Below are positions 1 through 12,520 of a stretch of 64,000 nucleotides of DNA, one piece after another. The position numbers and the translations under genes were made by a program. The notes below the pieces were generated by a model. That model searched no databases. It was given only the letters and a program-made list of their open reading frames with translations, and had not been told where the DNA came from. The stretch spans positions 2,232,001 to 2,296,000 of the forward strand of contig NC_061126.1 in assembly GCF_905220365.1 (NCBI RefSeq), given 5' to 3'. Positions within the stretch are counted from its first letter, which is position 1. Every line of letters begins with the position of its first letter. Source of the DNA: Vanessa cardui. Lineage: Eukaryota; Arthropoda; Insecta; Lepidoptera; Nymphalidae.

Positions 1-1320
1 TTTTTGAAGAGTGTTTTCTTTTCGATCACAATAGTACTTTAACTAAATAACTAAACTAACTATAATGTAGACACGCGGCAGCGTGTCAGCCAAGTTCATG
101 TAACAGAACCGGTGAGTAGTTTAAACTTACGTGAGCAATCTGTAAGGATTACCTTGCTTAATAGTCGTAACAGGTATAAATAAAAATTAAAAATACATAT
201 TATATATGTACATCTAAGTCTGATATACATGATATACTAGTACGTCTCTTAAATCGTTTCAAAGACAATCATCTAAAGAAACACTTATAATAATAGTTAT
301 TGTTGGAATAAACTACATTGTTACAAAATAAATACGGCTTTACTACAAAAGAAAAACTTAAAAGTATTGTGAATTACATCTAAGAACACTTTATAAGTAA
401 AACATTTTGCGATTGTTATTTAAATATTTACTGAATGTATCAGATATTTCAAGAGGCACTGTCATTCAAATCATGGCATGGAAAATCGATTAACACATGG
501 TTAGACTTGGAACGTGTTTATTTTTAAGTATCGATTTTTATTGGTGAATTATTCTTATAACTATACGTTGTATATAAGAACTTTAATTACTGTACCAAAT
601 GTACTGCTCAAATATAACAGCGCCATATAGAGCCACTAATACCCTTATATTTTTAATTTTAACATTAATATATCCATATATTTTAATCCAAATAAACTGG
701 ATTCGAATAACAAATTATTAGTACATTCCTTGAACCGTAAAAAATCAGCGGTAATTATTTAATTACTTCAAACGATACCAAAATAACCCAGCCGAATTGA
801 GAAGAACATTCTATTTTGAAATCGGCCACGAATATCTCTATAAAAAGGTAAAATGTATACAAAGTATTATGAGAACAATTTAAAACGTCATAATTATTTG
901 TAATTTCCTTTGATAAAACTTAATGCGACCAAAACGTGACGTTTTCAACGAGAGTGTAATTACGAAACATGCAACGTGTTTAATTTTGATTATGTACGAG
1001 GCATTTCATTGTAAAGAATACTATCTGTATGTTTCAACGTTGTGAGATATATTAACGTTTAATTCCCAGTCATTTTTGTGTTATTTTTATGATACGATTT
1101 TGATCACAGCTATCGTTCTAAACTTAAATTAGTTCTTTGTTCGAGAGATATCTTCAAGAGTTTCCTTCACTCCCAAAGTCCGCTGGGACAGAGTGCCGAC
1201 ACCTATAGTGACAGTTAATACTTTGACCACAGAATTTACGTGCTCTTCGAAATACAGGAGTGCAATTCTGCTAAGGATGGCGAATACAAGCAGTCAGAAT
1301 TTTATATGACATAGGTAGGC
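1..1320. other. AT-rich DNA, no feature recognised
   Basis: No open frame of note, no RNA gene and no clear repeat. The slightly less AT-rich block at 1140-1290 is unassigned. Confidence 0.5.
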
Positions 1321-1331
1321 GAGTCTCACAT

Positions 1332-1638
1332 AACAAAAAAACAACAACAGCCTGTAAATTCCCACTGCTGGGCTAAAGCCCTCCTCTCCCTTTGAGGAGA
1401 TGGTTTGGAACATATTCCACCACGCTGTTCCAATGCGGGTTGGCGGAATACACATGTGGCAGAATTTCTATAAAATTTGTCACATGCAGGTTTCGTCACG
1501 ATGTTTTCCTTCACCGCTGAGCACGAGATGAATCATAAAGATAAATTAAGCACATGACTCAGCGGTGCTTGCCTGGGTTTGAACCCGCAATCATCGGTTA
1601 AGATGCACGCGTTCTAACCACTGGGCCATCTCGACTCG
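1332..1638 (-). mobile_element. tRNA-derived SINE (family A, Metulj-like), full length
   Basis: The minus strand begins GAGTCGAGATGGCCCAGTGG (pol III A-box), has a B-box GGTTTGAACCC, and ends in GCCCAGCAGTGGGAATTTAC and GTT repeats. Target duplications GAGTCTCACAT (1321-1331) and GAGTCTCTCAT (1639-1649) flank it. Confidence 0.88.
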
Positions 1639-1687
1639 GAGTCTCTCATGAAGTGGGGAAAAGGGGAAAGATAAGTGGACTGATATA

Positions 1688-1852
1688 CAGGGTACCATTT
1701 AGTAAATGGTCACAGCAGCCCATAGACAGTAGCGTCGTAATTTTATTTTTACCATTCCTTAAAACCAACGTGCCACTCACCTTGGTAATTGAGATGTTAT
1801 ATCTGGTTCCGTAGTTACACTGGTTCACTTATCCTTCTCACTGAAACGCATC
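1688..1852 (-). repeat. Repeat family B, fragment
   Basis: TGGTCACAGCAGCCCATAGA, CCAACGTGCCACTCACCTTG and GTAGTTACACTGGTTCACTT match the family in reverse. The 60-codon minus frame here is a by-product. Confidence 0.6.
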
Positions 1853-2249
1853 AATGTAAGGTTTTTCTGCTTAGCGGTACAATTTATTTATAGTCTAATT
1901 ATGGTGGCATTTTTAATACTGTGACTCACTATGACGTCATGAAACATAAATCTGATTTTGAGATGATGCTAAAAAAATATGAATAAAAATAATAAATCAA
2001 AATTAGCTTCATGTATTTGTTTGTATAATATTTATAACCGTCTCCAATGCTATGTTTACCCACAGTATGTATGTTTGTCATCGTGGAAAGGAAAAGTTAT
2101 TAATAAACACAAGTGAAGTTATTAATAAATCTATTATTAAGTATATCCCCGTTACCAAACAAAACTATCGACTTGATAAAAAGATATTAATTTATTATTA
2201 TTTACAAAAGTAAAAGTAAAGTCCCTGTATTGGATTCCAACTATTGTTT

Positions 2250-2475
2250 AGAGGTGAAGCTCCAGGTTGGTCCATCAGGATGTTCCAATGAGGGTTCATG
2301 ATACACATATGCAGATTTTCATTCGAAACATGCAATGGTTCTCTAAAGTTTTTCTTCATCACCAAGTATTTATTACACGGATTGTTAACATTTCAGTACA
2401 CATAAATGCTTTTGTATACGAGATTTCAATTGTTGGTTGGGGCTCGAACCCAAATTTAACTTTGCCGGAAATGTG
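2250..2475 (-). mobile_element. SINE family A, very diverged copy
   Basis: Recognised by order of diverged blocks: TGTTCCAATGAGGGTT, ATACACATATGCAGA, a CATGCA block and the B-box complement CTCGAACCC. The 69-codon open frame here is chance. Confidence 0.5.
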
Positions 2476-2984
2476 ATTGCAAAAATATCCCTAAAATAAC
2501 ACCTGTCAATTTAAAATTTACCATCTTGTTACTGGAAGAGATAATATTTAAAGTACTTTTCTACAAAATATGATAATAACAGATTTCACCGATATCGTTT
2601 ATTTCTTTATCAATGATTTCTTTTCTATATTAAAAATTAATATTATGAAATTAAATATACAACGACCTTCACCTAGAATTTGATAAAATAAATGCTTAAA
2701 CTTTGTGTCATAAGTATTATCTTATTAATTGTATGAAGACAATGAGTAGGTTTTTTTAGATAATTGCTTTTAAGTAGGTTATATTGTAGTTAAAATAACT
2801 ATTTTGTAGCATTTAAGTATATGAAAATAAGAATTATTTTCGTGTAATAAATTTAAAGACTCGATTGATCAGGCTACACTTATTTGTGTCCTTTAAAAAT
2901 GTTAGCATCGTATCGAAATATTATAGACTTTAAATGGTGGTGATAAGGTACAAAATGATCTGTAAGGTTAAGTTTTGACACAAC

Positions 2985-3119
2985 TCAAGCGCATGTCAGT
3001 ATTTCGTTTGTCAAGTCAGTCAGCTCTCAAATGTAGTGACATTCGCACTGTTTACATTTTTTTAATTATTTCCCGCGCATAAAATAACGCGAGTGTTTTT
3101 TTTTTAATTTATTCGAAGG
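2985..3119 (+). promoter_or_regulatory. Possible distant first (non-coding) exon or promoter of the transporter
   Basis: Two insect initiator-like TCAGT motifs occur near 2996 and 3016. They are followed by a moderately GC-containing stretch and a good donor, AAG|GTACGT, at 3119/3120. A non-coding exon must exist upstream because coding exon 1 opens with an acceptor. This is the best-looking site I found by eye, but nothing ties it directly to that gene. Confidence 0.22.
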
Positions 3120-3719
3120 TACGTTATTTTATTTTTAAATACTCTTAATTTAAATATTCATTATTTTTTTGATAATGCGGAACAGTGAAAATTCATTAAT
3201 TCGTTTTTTATTGATGAGGTAACAAATTTAAATATATTAAAAGATGTTTGTACTCCTTTATAATTTACTTTCCTTTAATAAATATCTAGAGCATCTTTAT
3301 GTTATCGAAATTCATCGCTTTTGAACGACATAATTTCAAGTGGCGCAGTCAGTACTTCAGTTTCGAATATTTAGTATCATTGAAATTAATTAATTAGGCA
3401 GTAAGATAACTTGAGACAGATCTAAGTAACCATTAAATTTGAGTTAAATTTTATGTCTATTTTATTATTTGTTATGTAATAAAAATACTTACTAACATAA
3501 ATTTCTCGAGATTATGTTCGATAATTTAAACTTGAGGTTTTGTTCGCTAAATTTTAACCGATTTCAAAAAGGCTGAGCTTGTAAATTGGATAGTTTTTCG
3601 TATATAAACGTAACCATATCTACCGATTGGATGATTGTATTCATATGTATAAAATATACTTTATGAGTTAGATCAAGTTAAATTTAGAGAAAAAAAGCAT
3701 CCACCAATAAAGATTTAAC

Positions 3720-3995
3720 CATTAGTCACTTTTTGCCTTTACCTAACTAGACCCCTTTTTTATGACTGGAAAAACGCTTTACGCGCTTCCCCCACGTGAT
3801 GGAAAGTGGGGAGAGGACTCCTCGGTTTCCTGGACGTCGAATGCGTCAAGGTCCGGGTTTACCTACTAAAAACCACCGGTACCCTCTCCGTCTTTTGGTG
3901 GGCGCCACGGGATCGCTTACGCATGCTACCGTGACGCTCTTACGGTCGGCCCGCCACGTAATTAGACCCCTGAAGAATAGCTATACTGGTACAAA
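3720..3995 (+). repeat. GC-rich lepidopteran repeat segment, probably LINE-derived
   Basis: CTTCCCCCACGTGATGGAAA, TCCTCGGTTTCCTGGACGTC, CACCGGTACCCTCTCCGTCT and GGTGGGCGCCACGGGATCGC form the most GC-rich island of the first 13 kb. I recall this block as dispersed in butterfly genomes next to non-LTR elements. The 81-codon frame over it has no domain. A short related piece (GCGGTACCCTCTCCGTTTCA) is at 28241. Confidence 0.5.
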
Positions 3996-4040
3996 TGACC
4001 TAATATTTTATGTCATCATCTCCCGGTCTATCCGTCAGTA

Positions 4041-4589
4041 GTTTTGATTCAAAAACGACGCTGAATTAATAACCCTATCTTACGCACTAAGACTAAGACA
4101 CAGTTACAACTTGTTGAAATATACTAATATTAAATATGGTAGCTTAATAATTGCTATAATAAAATTTCCTATCTGTATTACGCACTCCCTTTCCTATAAG
4201 GCACAGTTTCGAGCTGTTGAAATGTAGGTACTCATTTTCAATATATTGGAAATTATCAAGTATGATACCTTAATAATTGCTATCATAATATTTGCATTTA
4301 ATACTAATAAAACATACACTGGTTTAAGTGAAAAACACACTGTTTAAATATTTTAACCATGTGCGTTTAATCCGTGAAACCGGATTCGAGGGGAGTTTAA
4401 GGATTTTAAGTTGAGCAATTCGTAAATGAATAAAATGGTTGAAATATGACGTTCGTGATTTTTAATCTAGCAATGTCAAAATTTGTGTTAAAACTTTTAC
4501 ATTTTGTCAGCGTTTTTCGTAAATCATAAAAACAAACATAAATATTATTTTCTCTATGGTACCATTTAACAAGCAGCCATTTCCGTTTA
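4041..4589. other. AT-rich DNA with a diverged tandem duplication
   Basis: A unit of about 105-120 nt around 4095-4185 (ACAACTTGTTGAAATATACT, CTTAATAATTGCTATAATAA) recurs diverged at 4200-4290 (CGAGCTGTTGAAATGTAGG, CTTAATAATTGCTATCATAA). No coding seen. Confidence 0.5.
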
Positions 4590-4840
4590 TGAGGTACGGG
4601 GCGTTTAAGACCTCGTATGAAAACATGATACTGATATGGGGCTTATTAGACCTCGTAACGTTTAAAAAACTTAAACTCGATGTAATGTGATGTGATCGAA
4701 TTTTAGTTCAGTGCGGTTCGTGGTCAAAGAGACCCCATATTAAAGTAGGTTCACCATAGCATATTCAATAGGCGTCATATAAATATATATACATATGTTA
4801 CGGCCTTCGCACGACTGAAAAATCTATCGTTTTCTTAGCC
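4590..4840 (+). repeat. Dispersed repeat C, copy 1
   Basis: GGTACGGGGCGTTTAAGACC, GGGGCTTATTAGACCTCGTA, AGAGACCCCATATTAAAGTA and TTACGGCCTTCGCACGACTG recur in the same order at 58785-59050. Class unknown; contains GGGG/CCCC inverted motifs able to pair. Confidence 0.7.
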
Positions 4841-5261
4841 CCACCGAACGGGTTAATAAGGATATTTATCTAAAAGGAGTTATCCGTAAGGGTGCAAAGA
4901 TTTTGAATTTGAAATTGAATTTTTATGTCTTTTTTATGTAAAATATGAAATTAATTAACCTTTATATATTTACGCGGAACGAATTCTTCGTTGTCGCTCG
5001 TAACCAAAGGGTAACGAAGACGACCGAAAATTTTTATCAAAAAAGGTAACATTTGAGGAATGTCTGATGTTTCCTGAATGTTGTGTGGTAATCCCAACCT
5101 TCAGAATTTATCGGTTTAAAATCTACTTAATTATATTAAATTCTCATACCTACTTAACATAGTTTTGTATCAATCCTTCCTGAAAGTGTAGTACATTCCG
5201 ACACCCGTATGTATCCCTATATATGACAAGTGATAAGAAATTTATAAATTAAAGTATCAGA

Positions 5262-5590
5262 TTGTAAATGTCCACTGCTGTGCTAGGGCCTCCTCTACTT
5301 TTGAGGAGAAGGTTTGAAGCATATTCTATCCCTCTGCTCATAGCAGGTTGGATACACACGTAGCAGAACTTCAGGTCAAGATGTTCGTTCAATCCACTAT
5401 CCAATGTCTTTGGCTTCCCATTTCATTGATTTGTGTATATGTCATTGTACCACATTGCTTTAATGATGGTTGATAAACGTATCGCTTTCATAGGACATAT
5501 ACCCTCTTCGTAATATTTTCCGTCACCACTGAATTCGAGACCTATTGTTGTAAACTGGAACTGGTTTCTTGGGTCTAAACTTACAAGCAT
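5262..5590 (-). mobile_element. SINE family A, broken copy
   Basis: The 3' half is at 5262-5385 (CCACTGCTGTGCTAGGGCC, CCTCTACTTTTGAGGAGAAG). A piece of the 5' half is near 5520-5585 (CACCACTGAATTCGAG). About 130 nt of unrelated sequence separates the two. Confidence 0.6.
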
Positions 5591-5599
5591 TAAATTTAC

Positions 5600-7525
5600 A
5601 TTTAATTCGATTCACATTCTATTCACGTGTTCTAAAACAACCGAATCGTATGGAATTTGTACCGAGAGGTACATATACATTTTCTGCAAGATGTTTATCG
5701 TATATTTCCTGTAACTCTTTCTTAACGTATTCGTCTACGTTTTCTTAAACTAGATAGCACGTGATATCTATTTTGAGTACAGACAACGTTATGTTAAGTT
5801 CTGAATTTAATATTTGGCCATACTTGATTTCATATGCATGAAAGTTCTCTTTGAGATTTGATATACGCATTTGTTATCTCTGTTAAACTCTGAAATTCCC
5901 ATCGATTAATTGTCTGTCTCGTGGTTTGCAAGCGAGTAAGGTGAATTTATATCGTCTTATTTCTAATTCATTGTTTTACATACTACAACTGTAATAATTA
6001 TTCATCAATGTCTTTTCGTTCAAAAGTCTAGGGATATCTCTGATTTTCCATGTATATTAGGCGAAGTTTTGATTACATTAGATATACTATTACCAACTTT
6101 AGAATATGAACTGTTAATTTGTATAATATTAACGATCCTCACCGGCTTCTAATGGATGCAATGTACAATTTAAGATATCACTTTAAAACTTCTAAAATTA
6201 TCATTTTTTTTTTGTTATGTTGTGCATGAGTTAAACCTCTTACCGTATATGCATATAAATCTTCCTCTTGAATTAACCTATCTGTTAAAAAATCCGCATC
6301 AAAATCCGTAATCTCACAGTGGTAAGCTTTGTTTTTTACTATGTAATGGTGATCAGCAGTGCTATTCTTTAAATCCTCACCTTTTATCCCACTCGAGAAA
6401 TTTGATCCATGTATGTATGTGCTATCTTGATAATAGTGAGCATTGCATATCAATTTATGTAATTTCGACTTATTTTTTATAAAATGTCTTAAGTTTCCAT
6501 ACAATATGAACTATATGACTTCTTACTGACTGGTTGTATTTGTAGAAGAAGATAGTATTAAGAACAATTTAATACTTGCCTTGAAAAAGAATGCAGCTTT
6601 ATTTTAAGTTACGGTTCACAGAACTGAAAGTACGTACAGGAGATTATTGTGTAGTCAAACTTTCTTAATAATAAAGCCACCACGCTAAAAAAACAACGTT
6701 TCTTTTTTCAAATGATGTGAACAATATACTCTGATGTTAAAGTATATTCAGGATGAAAATAACGTTTTTTGAATAGGCAGGAACAGGAAGAACTATTTGA
6801 TAATTACGTATTTAAGATTATTTATTATTTAATTACACGTCACTGGATACAAAAAATTAAAAATGATGCAATATTTTTCATTACGTCGAAAAAACGGTTT
6901 GCACAAAATGCATACTGGTATAATTAGGTCCGATTTCATGCAAAAGCTGTTTATAATGCTTAGCTGTTAATATATGGCACATTATTTAAAGTATAACTTA
7001 ATATGTTAATAAAGCTGGAGAGACGCTTCCTAGGAAAACGCTTAAAATTAAAATATTATATAATGTTTTTAATTAATTAAAATTGTAGTTGTCTAATTTA
7101 AATAAAACTATTTATAACGGATGAATCGCGTATATTAATTATTTTTAAACATCCCGACGTTTCGAGCACTTTGCAGTGTTCGTGGTCACGGGCAGACAAT
7201 TTAAGTTAAGTTTAACTATCACAAAGAATTAATAATGAAAAAACCGTAGAGGAAAAATATTAAATTGAAATTCATTTTGACATTTGGACAGTTTTTCAAA
7301 TATTAGTTTGAATGAAATAAAAACGAGATATTTAAATGAACACGTGTATAAAAACGGAATGTGTTTTACGATTCATTAAATTCATTCAAAGAACGAGCGA
7401 ATAGATCAATTGATGAATGTTTATATTTCGTTGGATAAAAAATAACACTTGATAAAGCCACACTATATTTATAGAGATTATAATCACTCATATTTGAAAT
7501 GAAACTTTCCACCTACAATTTTTAT
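5600..7525. other. AT-rich intergenic DNA
   Basis: Apart from the decayed Helitron-like block near 6225-6320, the only recognisable item is CATCCCGACGTTTCGAGCAC at 7151 with TTCGTGGTCACGGGCAGACA, a short motif of a known insect interspersed repeat. No gene seen. Confidence 0.5.
6178..6504 (-). other. 108-codon open frame over a decayed Helitron-like segment (not a gene)
   Basis: The longest open frame in the first 13 kb. Its 3' half overlaps AAATCTTCCTCTTGAATTAA and AAAATCCGCATCAAAATCCG, which are non-coding blocks of the Helitron-like segment at 45.27 kb. No domain is seen and the composition is that of translated AT-rich repeat. I read it as chance. Confidence 0.55.
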
Positions 7526-7529
7526 TTGA

Positions 7530-7801
7530 TGAGCCGTGATAGCCCAGTGGTTAGAGCGCGCATATTTTAACCGATGATTGCTGGTTCAAACTCAGACAAG
7601 CACAATTTTCATTCTTGTATTTACAATTCATCTCCAGTTTAGCCGTGAAGGTAAACTTCGTGAGGAAAGCAGCATGTGTCAAATATCAACGAAATTCTGC
7701 TAGATCCACCAACTCACACTGGAGCAGCGTGATGCAATATGCTCCTAACCTTCTCCTCATAAGGAGAGCAGGCCTTAGCCCAGCAGTGGGAAATTTATAG
7801 G
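7530..7801 (+). mobile_element. SINE family A, diverged copy
   Basis: GATAGCCCAGTGGTTAGAGC (A-box) at the start, a degenerate B-box near 7585, and GCCCAGCAGTGGGAAATTTA at the end. Several indels; older than the copies at 1.3 and 8.1 kb. Confidence 0.82.
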
Positions 7802-8148
7802 TTATTACTACAGAATTAAAACAGAGGAAGTATTAGTTTTTATAACGGGAAATGGTTATTGGCTGAACACGATTGTATTCGAATAACCACTTTAACTAAG
7901 CTATAGTAAGCTTGTGGCTACGTGGTCTACCCACTGAGTCAACCGACGATTGTGGGTTAGACCTCAGAGAGTACCACTAAAATATTCCGTGTGATATAAT
8001 GCAATATGTGTGTCTCAAACTGACTCGATTAGAATTAACTAATAATCGGACATTTCATTTTAACTTTACTTTATTTAAAAAAAGGACCTAATAATAAAAT
8101 ACATATTTAAATATGTATCGTTTATACCTTAAATGAGTATATATACAA

Positions 8149-8444
8149 CAACAACAGCCTGTAAATTCCCACTGCTGGGCTAAAGACCTCCTCTCCCTTT
8201 GAGGAGAAGGTTTGGAACTTATTCCACCACGCTGTTCCAATGCAGGTTGGTGTAATACACATGTGGCAGAATATCTATGAAATTTGTCACATGCAGGTTT
8301 CCTCACGATGTTTTCCTTCACCGCTGAGCACGAGATGAATTATAAAGACAAATTAAGCACATGAATCAGCGGTGCTTGCCTGGGTTTGAATCCGCAATCA
8401 TCGGTTAAGATGCACGCGTTCTAACCACTGGGCCATCTCGACTC
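8149..8444 (-). mobile_element. SINE family A, full length
   Basis: Near-identical to the copy at 1332-1638, with A-box, B-box and GTT-repeat tail intact. It sits in a TATA-rich site, so the target duplication cannot be set exactly. The 77-codon frame inside is not a gene. Confidence 0.88.
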
Positions 8445-8796
8445 ATATATTATATATATATTATAATTAATATATTACATATATTCATACATTGAATTAT
8501 ATATGGTGGTAAGAATGTTAGCAACATTTATTTATCGAATCGAAATTCCAATTATCCGCGCGACAAACGAACCAACTCTCTGTTGCCAGAGGCGATAGAT
8601 AATATGACCTTCGTCATGGTAACAAATGAAGAGACGGGGCATCATGTAGAAAGATTTATTTAGAGCAAACACCAACAAGGATTTATAATAATTTGGAAAA
8701 ACAAAGATGAAAATTTACACCGATTGTTCACTTCTATATTTTCTGATATAATTTAATTATATATTTAATTTAACTTTATAATTTAAGTTGCTAAAT

Positions 8797-8977
8797 GTGT
8801 TATGGAAAATCAGAAGTAAGGACGGTATCACAAACACCTAGACCCAAGAAGACAACATAGAAAACTAATGAACTTTTTTTACATCGACTCGGCCGGGAAT
8901 CGAATCATGGACCTCGGAGTGGCGTACCCATGAAAACCGGTGTACACACTACACACTACTCGATCACGGAGGTCGTC
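8797..8977 (-). mobile_element. tRNA-derived SINE, family T2
   Basis: Same blocks as the nested copy at 57778-58025: GTGTTATGGAAAATCAGAAG, ACACCTAGACCCAAGAAGAC, TCGACTCGGCCGGGAATCGA, and CACGGAGGTCGTC. The B-box is slightly decayed (GAATCATGGACC on the plus strand). A dinucleotide-like duplication (ACACACTACACACTACT) interrupts the A-box side. Confidence 0.8.
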
Positions 8978-8979
8978 AA

Positions 8980-9790
8980 TATATATGATACTACATTAAA
9001 ACTCATATACAATAAGTATAAATAAATAGTGCTATCATCACGATTAGTATAAGAGGGCTCAATAAACAAGATGAAGTGCAAACCCTACTGAGGACTCGTG
9101 GTTGGGATGTTTCCTAAGAAGTGTCCAAGAACCTTGGTTGACCTCGTTTTTCTTTTCTGTGCCTTGTCGAGCGATAACTTTTATTTCTCGTTGTAATTAC
9201 AAACGACAATCGCTAAGCCTTGAAAAAAAGAATATTACAATACGATATTCGCGTTGTCTTTTAGAGACAATTTCTATTGAATAAAATATATACAAGTTTT
9301 TATACTTTATATATGTTAAGAACTCAACGTAAAATAACTCCTATGATATGACACCACAGGGAAAGTCAGTAACAATAGATATACGTAATTAATGTTATCT
9401 TTTTAAGAAATTCCTTATTTATATATTAATGAACACATGAACAATTAAATTCGTAATGAACTTATTATTCGTAATTTTTTGACATCGTGAATACCAAAAA
9501 TAGCGTGTAAAATGCATTCAAGTTTTCAGGTCATCGACCTCATGCACATTAACGTAGCATAAAAAGTTTGAAGTAAATAATACGATGTTTGTTTTGATTG
9601 TATCAGTAATGTCATGAAAACTGTTACTCTTTGCTTAGATGACAATGCATGGCCTCAAATCTTGCGGCATCAAAGCTAGATAAGCAACAAACACCACTGA
9701 TTTTTATGTAGTCAGATTAAGAACACCTTCGTCAGTTTTTAAATTAATTCCTTTATCAAGTCTTAATCTCTTAGTACCTTTTGAATCTGA
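8980..9790. other. AT-rich DNA, no feature recognised
   Basis: A 60-codon plus frame (9102-9284) is chance. Likewise 10075-10595, 12540-13060 and 7805-8145 hold no recognisable feature beyond a degenerate tRNA-like stretch at 7915-7990. Confidence 0.45.
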
Positions 9791-9795
9791 ACTTA

Positions 9796-10072
9796 CTTTA
9801 CTTGGTGGTAGGACTTTGTGCAAGCCCGTCTGGGTAAGTACCTTACTTATCAGTAATTCTACCGAAAAACAACTTTACTCAGTATTGTGTTCCGGTTTGA
9901 GAGTGAGTAAGCCAGTGTAACTACAGGCACAAGGAACATAACATCTTAGTTCCCAAGTTGATGGAATAGTTAATATTTCTTATAGCGTCATTGTCTATGG
10001 GAAATGGTGACCACTTACCATCAGGTGGCTCATATGCTAGTCCACCAACCAATTCCCTAAAAAAAAAAACAA
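9796..10072 (+). repeat. Lepidopteran short interspersed repeat (family B)
   Basis: Ordered blocks: ACTTGGTGGTAGGACTTTGT, CCCGTCTGGGTAAGTACC, GTGTTCCGGTTTGAGAGTGA, ACATAACATCTTAGTTCCC, GCGTCATTGTCTATGGGAAA, GACCACTTACCATCAGGTGG, with an A-rich end. I recall this repeat from many butterfly genomes. Transposition class unknown to me. No ORF of interest. Confidence 0.72.
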
Positions 10073-10599
10073 ATAATTGCGAGGCAATATGTAATTCTCG
10101 ATCGGTAAAGCAAATTATCGCTCATACTGAGTACACGAATATAGATCTTAAGGATGAACCTTTTCTTACCCCGTATGGGTAAATAGCCATTAGTACTTAT
10201 ATAAAATTTTACCTCTTAGTATAAAACAAAGTCGCTTCCCACTGTGGGTCTGTCCGTGTCTATGGTAAGATCTTTACAATTACGCGAGAAAATTTGATGG
10301 TTTTTTTATAGATAAATTGATTCGAGAAAGGAAGTATTTTGTGTATACATGTATATACTAGAGAAATATTTTAATTGCAATAACGTACTATAAAAACGCT
10401 TTAAAAAGTCTCAGTCATAGCATATTATGTCTAGGGATAACTGTAACAAACCTACGATAAAAAAAAATATTTTTTACTTTTATCGAGATGTAATGGCTTA
10501 TTCACGAAGATATTTTTCCGATTTCCGAGGAAAAGTGATATAATCTGTTTCATTGGAAATTTTATAAAACGAGATAATCAAAAATCCAGCTTTCCCCTA

Positions 10600-10648
10600 A
10601 TTTTTCCGGAGTGCAATGTCTTTATTCAAAGCTGGGGCGGGTCACTAG
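10600..10648 (+). mobile_element. Helitron 3' end fragment
   Basis: GAGTGCAATG, GCTGGGGCGGGTCA and CTAG at 10645-10648, followed by T. Matches the 3' end of the Helitron-like part of the composite elements at 45.1, 52.5 and 53.9 kb. Confidence 0.5.
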
Positions 10649-10716
10649 TAAATTATAAATGTGAAAATTTGGATACACGATTTCAAATTAAATTTATCAC
10701 AGGGATAGATTATCAA

Positions 10717-11123
10717 CTAGCCATGCCCGCGACTTTACGCGCGTTTGTATTTCACAAAGACCTATTATGCAGTTCGCAGATTTTATTATAATTTATTAGT
10801 TCTGCCTAGTAGGCAGCTTTAGTGATTTAAGTTAACGTCGCGAGGCATCCGACGCGATCGTGGAGTAGTGGTATACGCAGGGGCTGCGTACTGGACAGTG
10901 TTTTTATTGCAGAGCGACTTAATTATTACTTTATACATCATTCTAGACTTAAAAAAGCCTAATGTGCTCCTAATTTCATCAGATATACACCAGTGAAAGT
11001 CTCTTCAAAATCGGCATAGTCGTTTCAGAGATTACTCGAAACAAGCATACAGAAGGACAATAATCGTAAAAAATGATATTTTAACAGTACAAACAGACAG
11101 TTAAATTTTATTATATGTATAGA
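10717..11123 (-). mobile_element. Short Helitron with an internal insertion
   Basis: Same ends as the 14.47-kb copy: the 5' end is complement of TGTATAGA at 11116-11123, and the 3' end is CTAG at 10717-10720 with CCCGCGAC nearby. About 120 nt of extra sequence (about 10790-10915) with a GTGGAGTAGTGG motif lies inside. Confidence 0.68.
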
Positions 11124-11728
11124 TACCAGCACTGAACCCCCATGAAATTTGTTATTGACTAATACGTCATTAGATATGACTTACACAATGTCCAAGTTAA
11201 GTGTTTTTCTCACAAATGTGTCGTGTGAAATATAACGAGCATGTTTTCGTTATATTCCACTTTTTATCTCGAAAAGATTACATTTCGAATGTATGCAACA
11301 TGTCATTCGTATTCTTATTTACTCTTAAACTCGAGATATCGACATGATAGTGAAGTGTTCATCGTTTCTGATCTCAGATTCAATTGATTAGCTTGAGATA
11401 ACGCCCAAGGCTACTTGAATAAAGTAACAGCTGTTATCCGCCCGATTTAGGTGGCAGGTGAATTAAGTTTAAAATAATAATAGATTGATGGCTGTCAACG
11501 GACAATACCACGTCGAGTTTTCATGAGATTGATTTTTTATAAGCCTCTTTAAAAAAATGTTTAATATTTATGGAGAAGAAAAACTCTATCAAAACCTTAG
11601 TTTACGTCAGGCCTAGTCTAAGCTGCCTCAAAAATAGCTAATTACATAATTAAATGAAAATTCATATTATTATTTTTTATATTAATTTTATATTAAATTT
11701 ATATTACTCTTTTTGTCATATTATATAG

Positions 11729-12071
11729 ACATTTAATAAATAAAATTTTAACAAAAAGAAAAACCGACTTCAAACAAAACACTATTTTAAAACAAATAAA
11801 AATGCACTAAAAAGTAATAAAAATAATTGCATATTTAACACATTTTTTAGAGTTCTCCTAGGGTAAATTAAATTAAAAATATTAGACTACTTAAAAGTCA
11901 ATTTACGATTATATAACGTAGTTATAGTTATTGTTATATTTGGAGCCGGTGTGTTTCAAATTATGAAAATCGGTCTACCCATGAAAAGTTATGAGGTAAC
12001 AAACATAAAAAAAAATATTAAAAAAATACAGACGAATTGATAACCTCCTCCTTTTTGAAGTCGGTTGAAAA
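11729..12071 (+). mobile_element. Short form of the ACCGACTTC-ended palindromic element
   Basis: The element begins AATAAATAAAATTTTAAC and AACCGACTTCAAA, and ends CCTCCTCCTTTTTGAAGTCG. Both halves match the outer parts of the composite elements at 44.6, 52 and 54 kb, with the centre deleted. The inverted ends (ACCGACTTCAAA against TTTGAAGTCGGT) suggest a non-autonomous DNA element. It lies upstream of transporter exon 1. Confidence 0.75.
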
Positions 12072-12409
12072 ACAAAATTAGAGATCTATTTAAAAAAAAT
12101 GAATCTGGTATTCAAAGAAGTACGGAATATAATAAATTATAATACGTGCTACTTGTTTGATATTATACGTATTTATATCACTTATACTATCTATCTATAA
12201 GCCTTATAATCTTCTTTACCGGTTCTTTTCGGTAGAATCTACATTTCGAAACGGTGACGATACAAAAGTGCTTGTACTAACAGCCTCTTTGAATGAAGTA
12301 CATTTTGATTTCGTATCGTAATTTAAACATTTTTATCATAGTAATGTTTGTACCAGTAATATTGTATCAAATTGAATTGGATTGAGGGCTTGGTAACCTG
12401 ACGCCCTGA

Positions 12410-12520
12410 TTACACCCCGCATTGGAACAGCGTGGTGGAATATGTTGCAAACTCTTTCCTAAATAGGAGAGAGTTTGGAACACTCAACTTTAGCCCAGCA
12501 GTAAGCAATTTACAGGCTTG
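12410..12520 (+). mobile_element. SINE family A, 3' fragment
   Basis: CCCGCATTGGAACAGCGTGG to TTTAGCCCAGCAGTAAGCAA, followed by a short TACTG tandem (12517-12536). The tRNA-like head is absent. Confidence 0.75.

Noticed and set aside
1560..1620. True tRNA genes from A-box and B-box matches
   Set aside because: All such matches are in SINE heads with no foldable cloverleaf and acceptor stem; none is a functional tRNA.
3796..4041. 81-codon plus frame as a gene
   Set aside because: It lies in a GC-rich dispersed repeat, where open frames are longer by chance.
6178..6504. 108-codon minus frame as a gene
   Set aside because: It overlaps blocks of a Helitron-like repeat that are non-coding in better copies; no domain or splice support.
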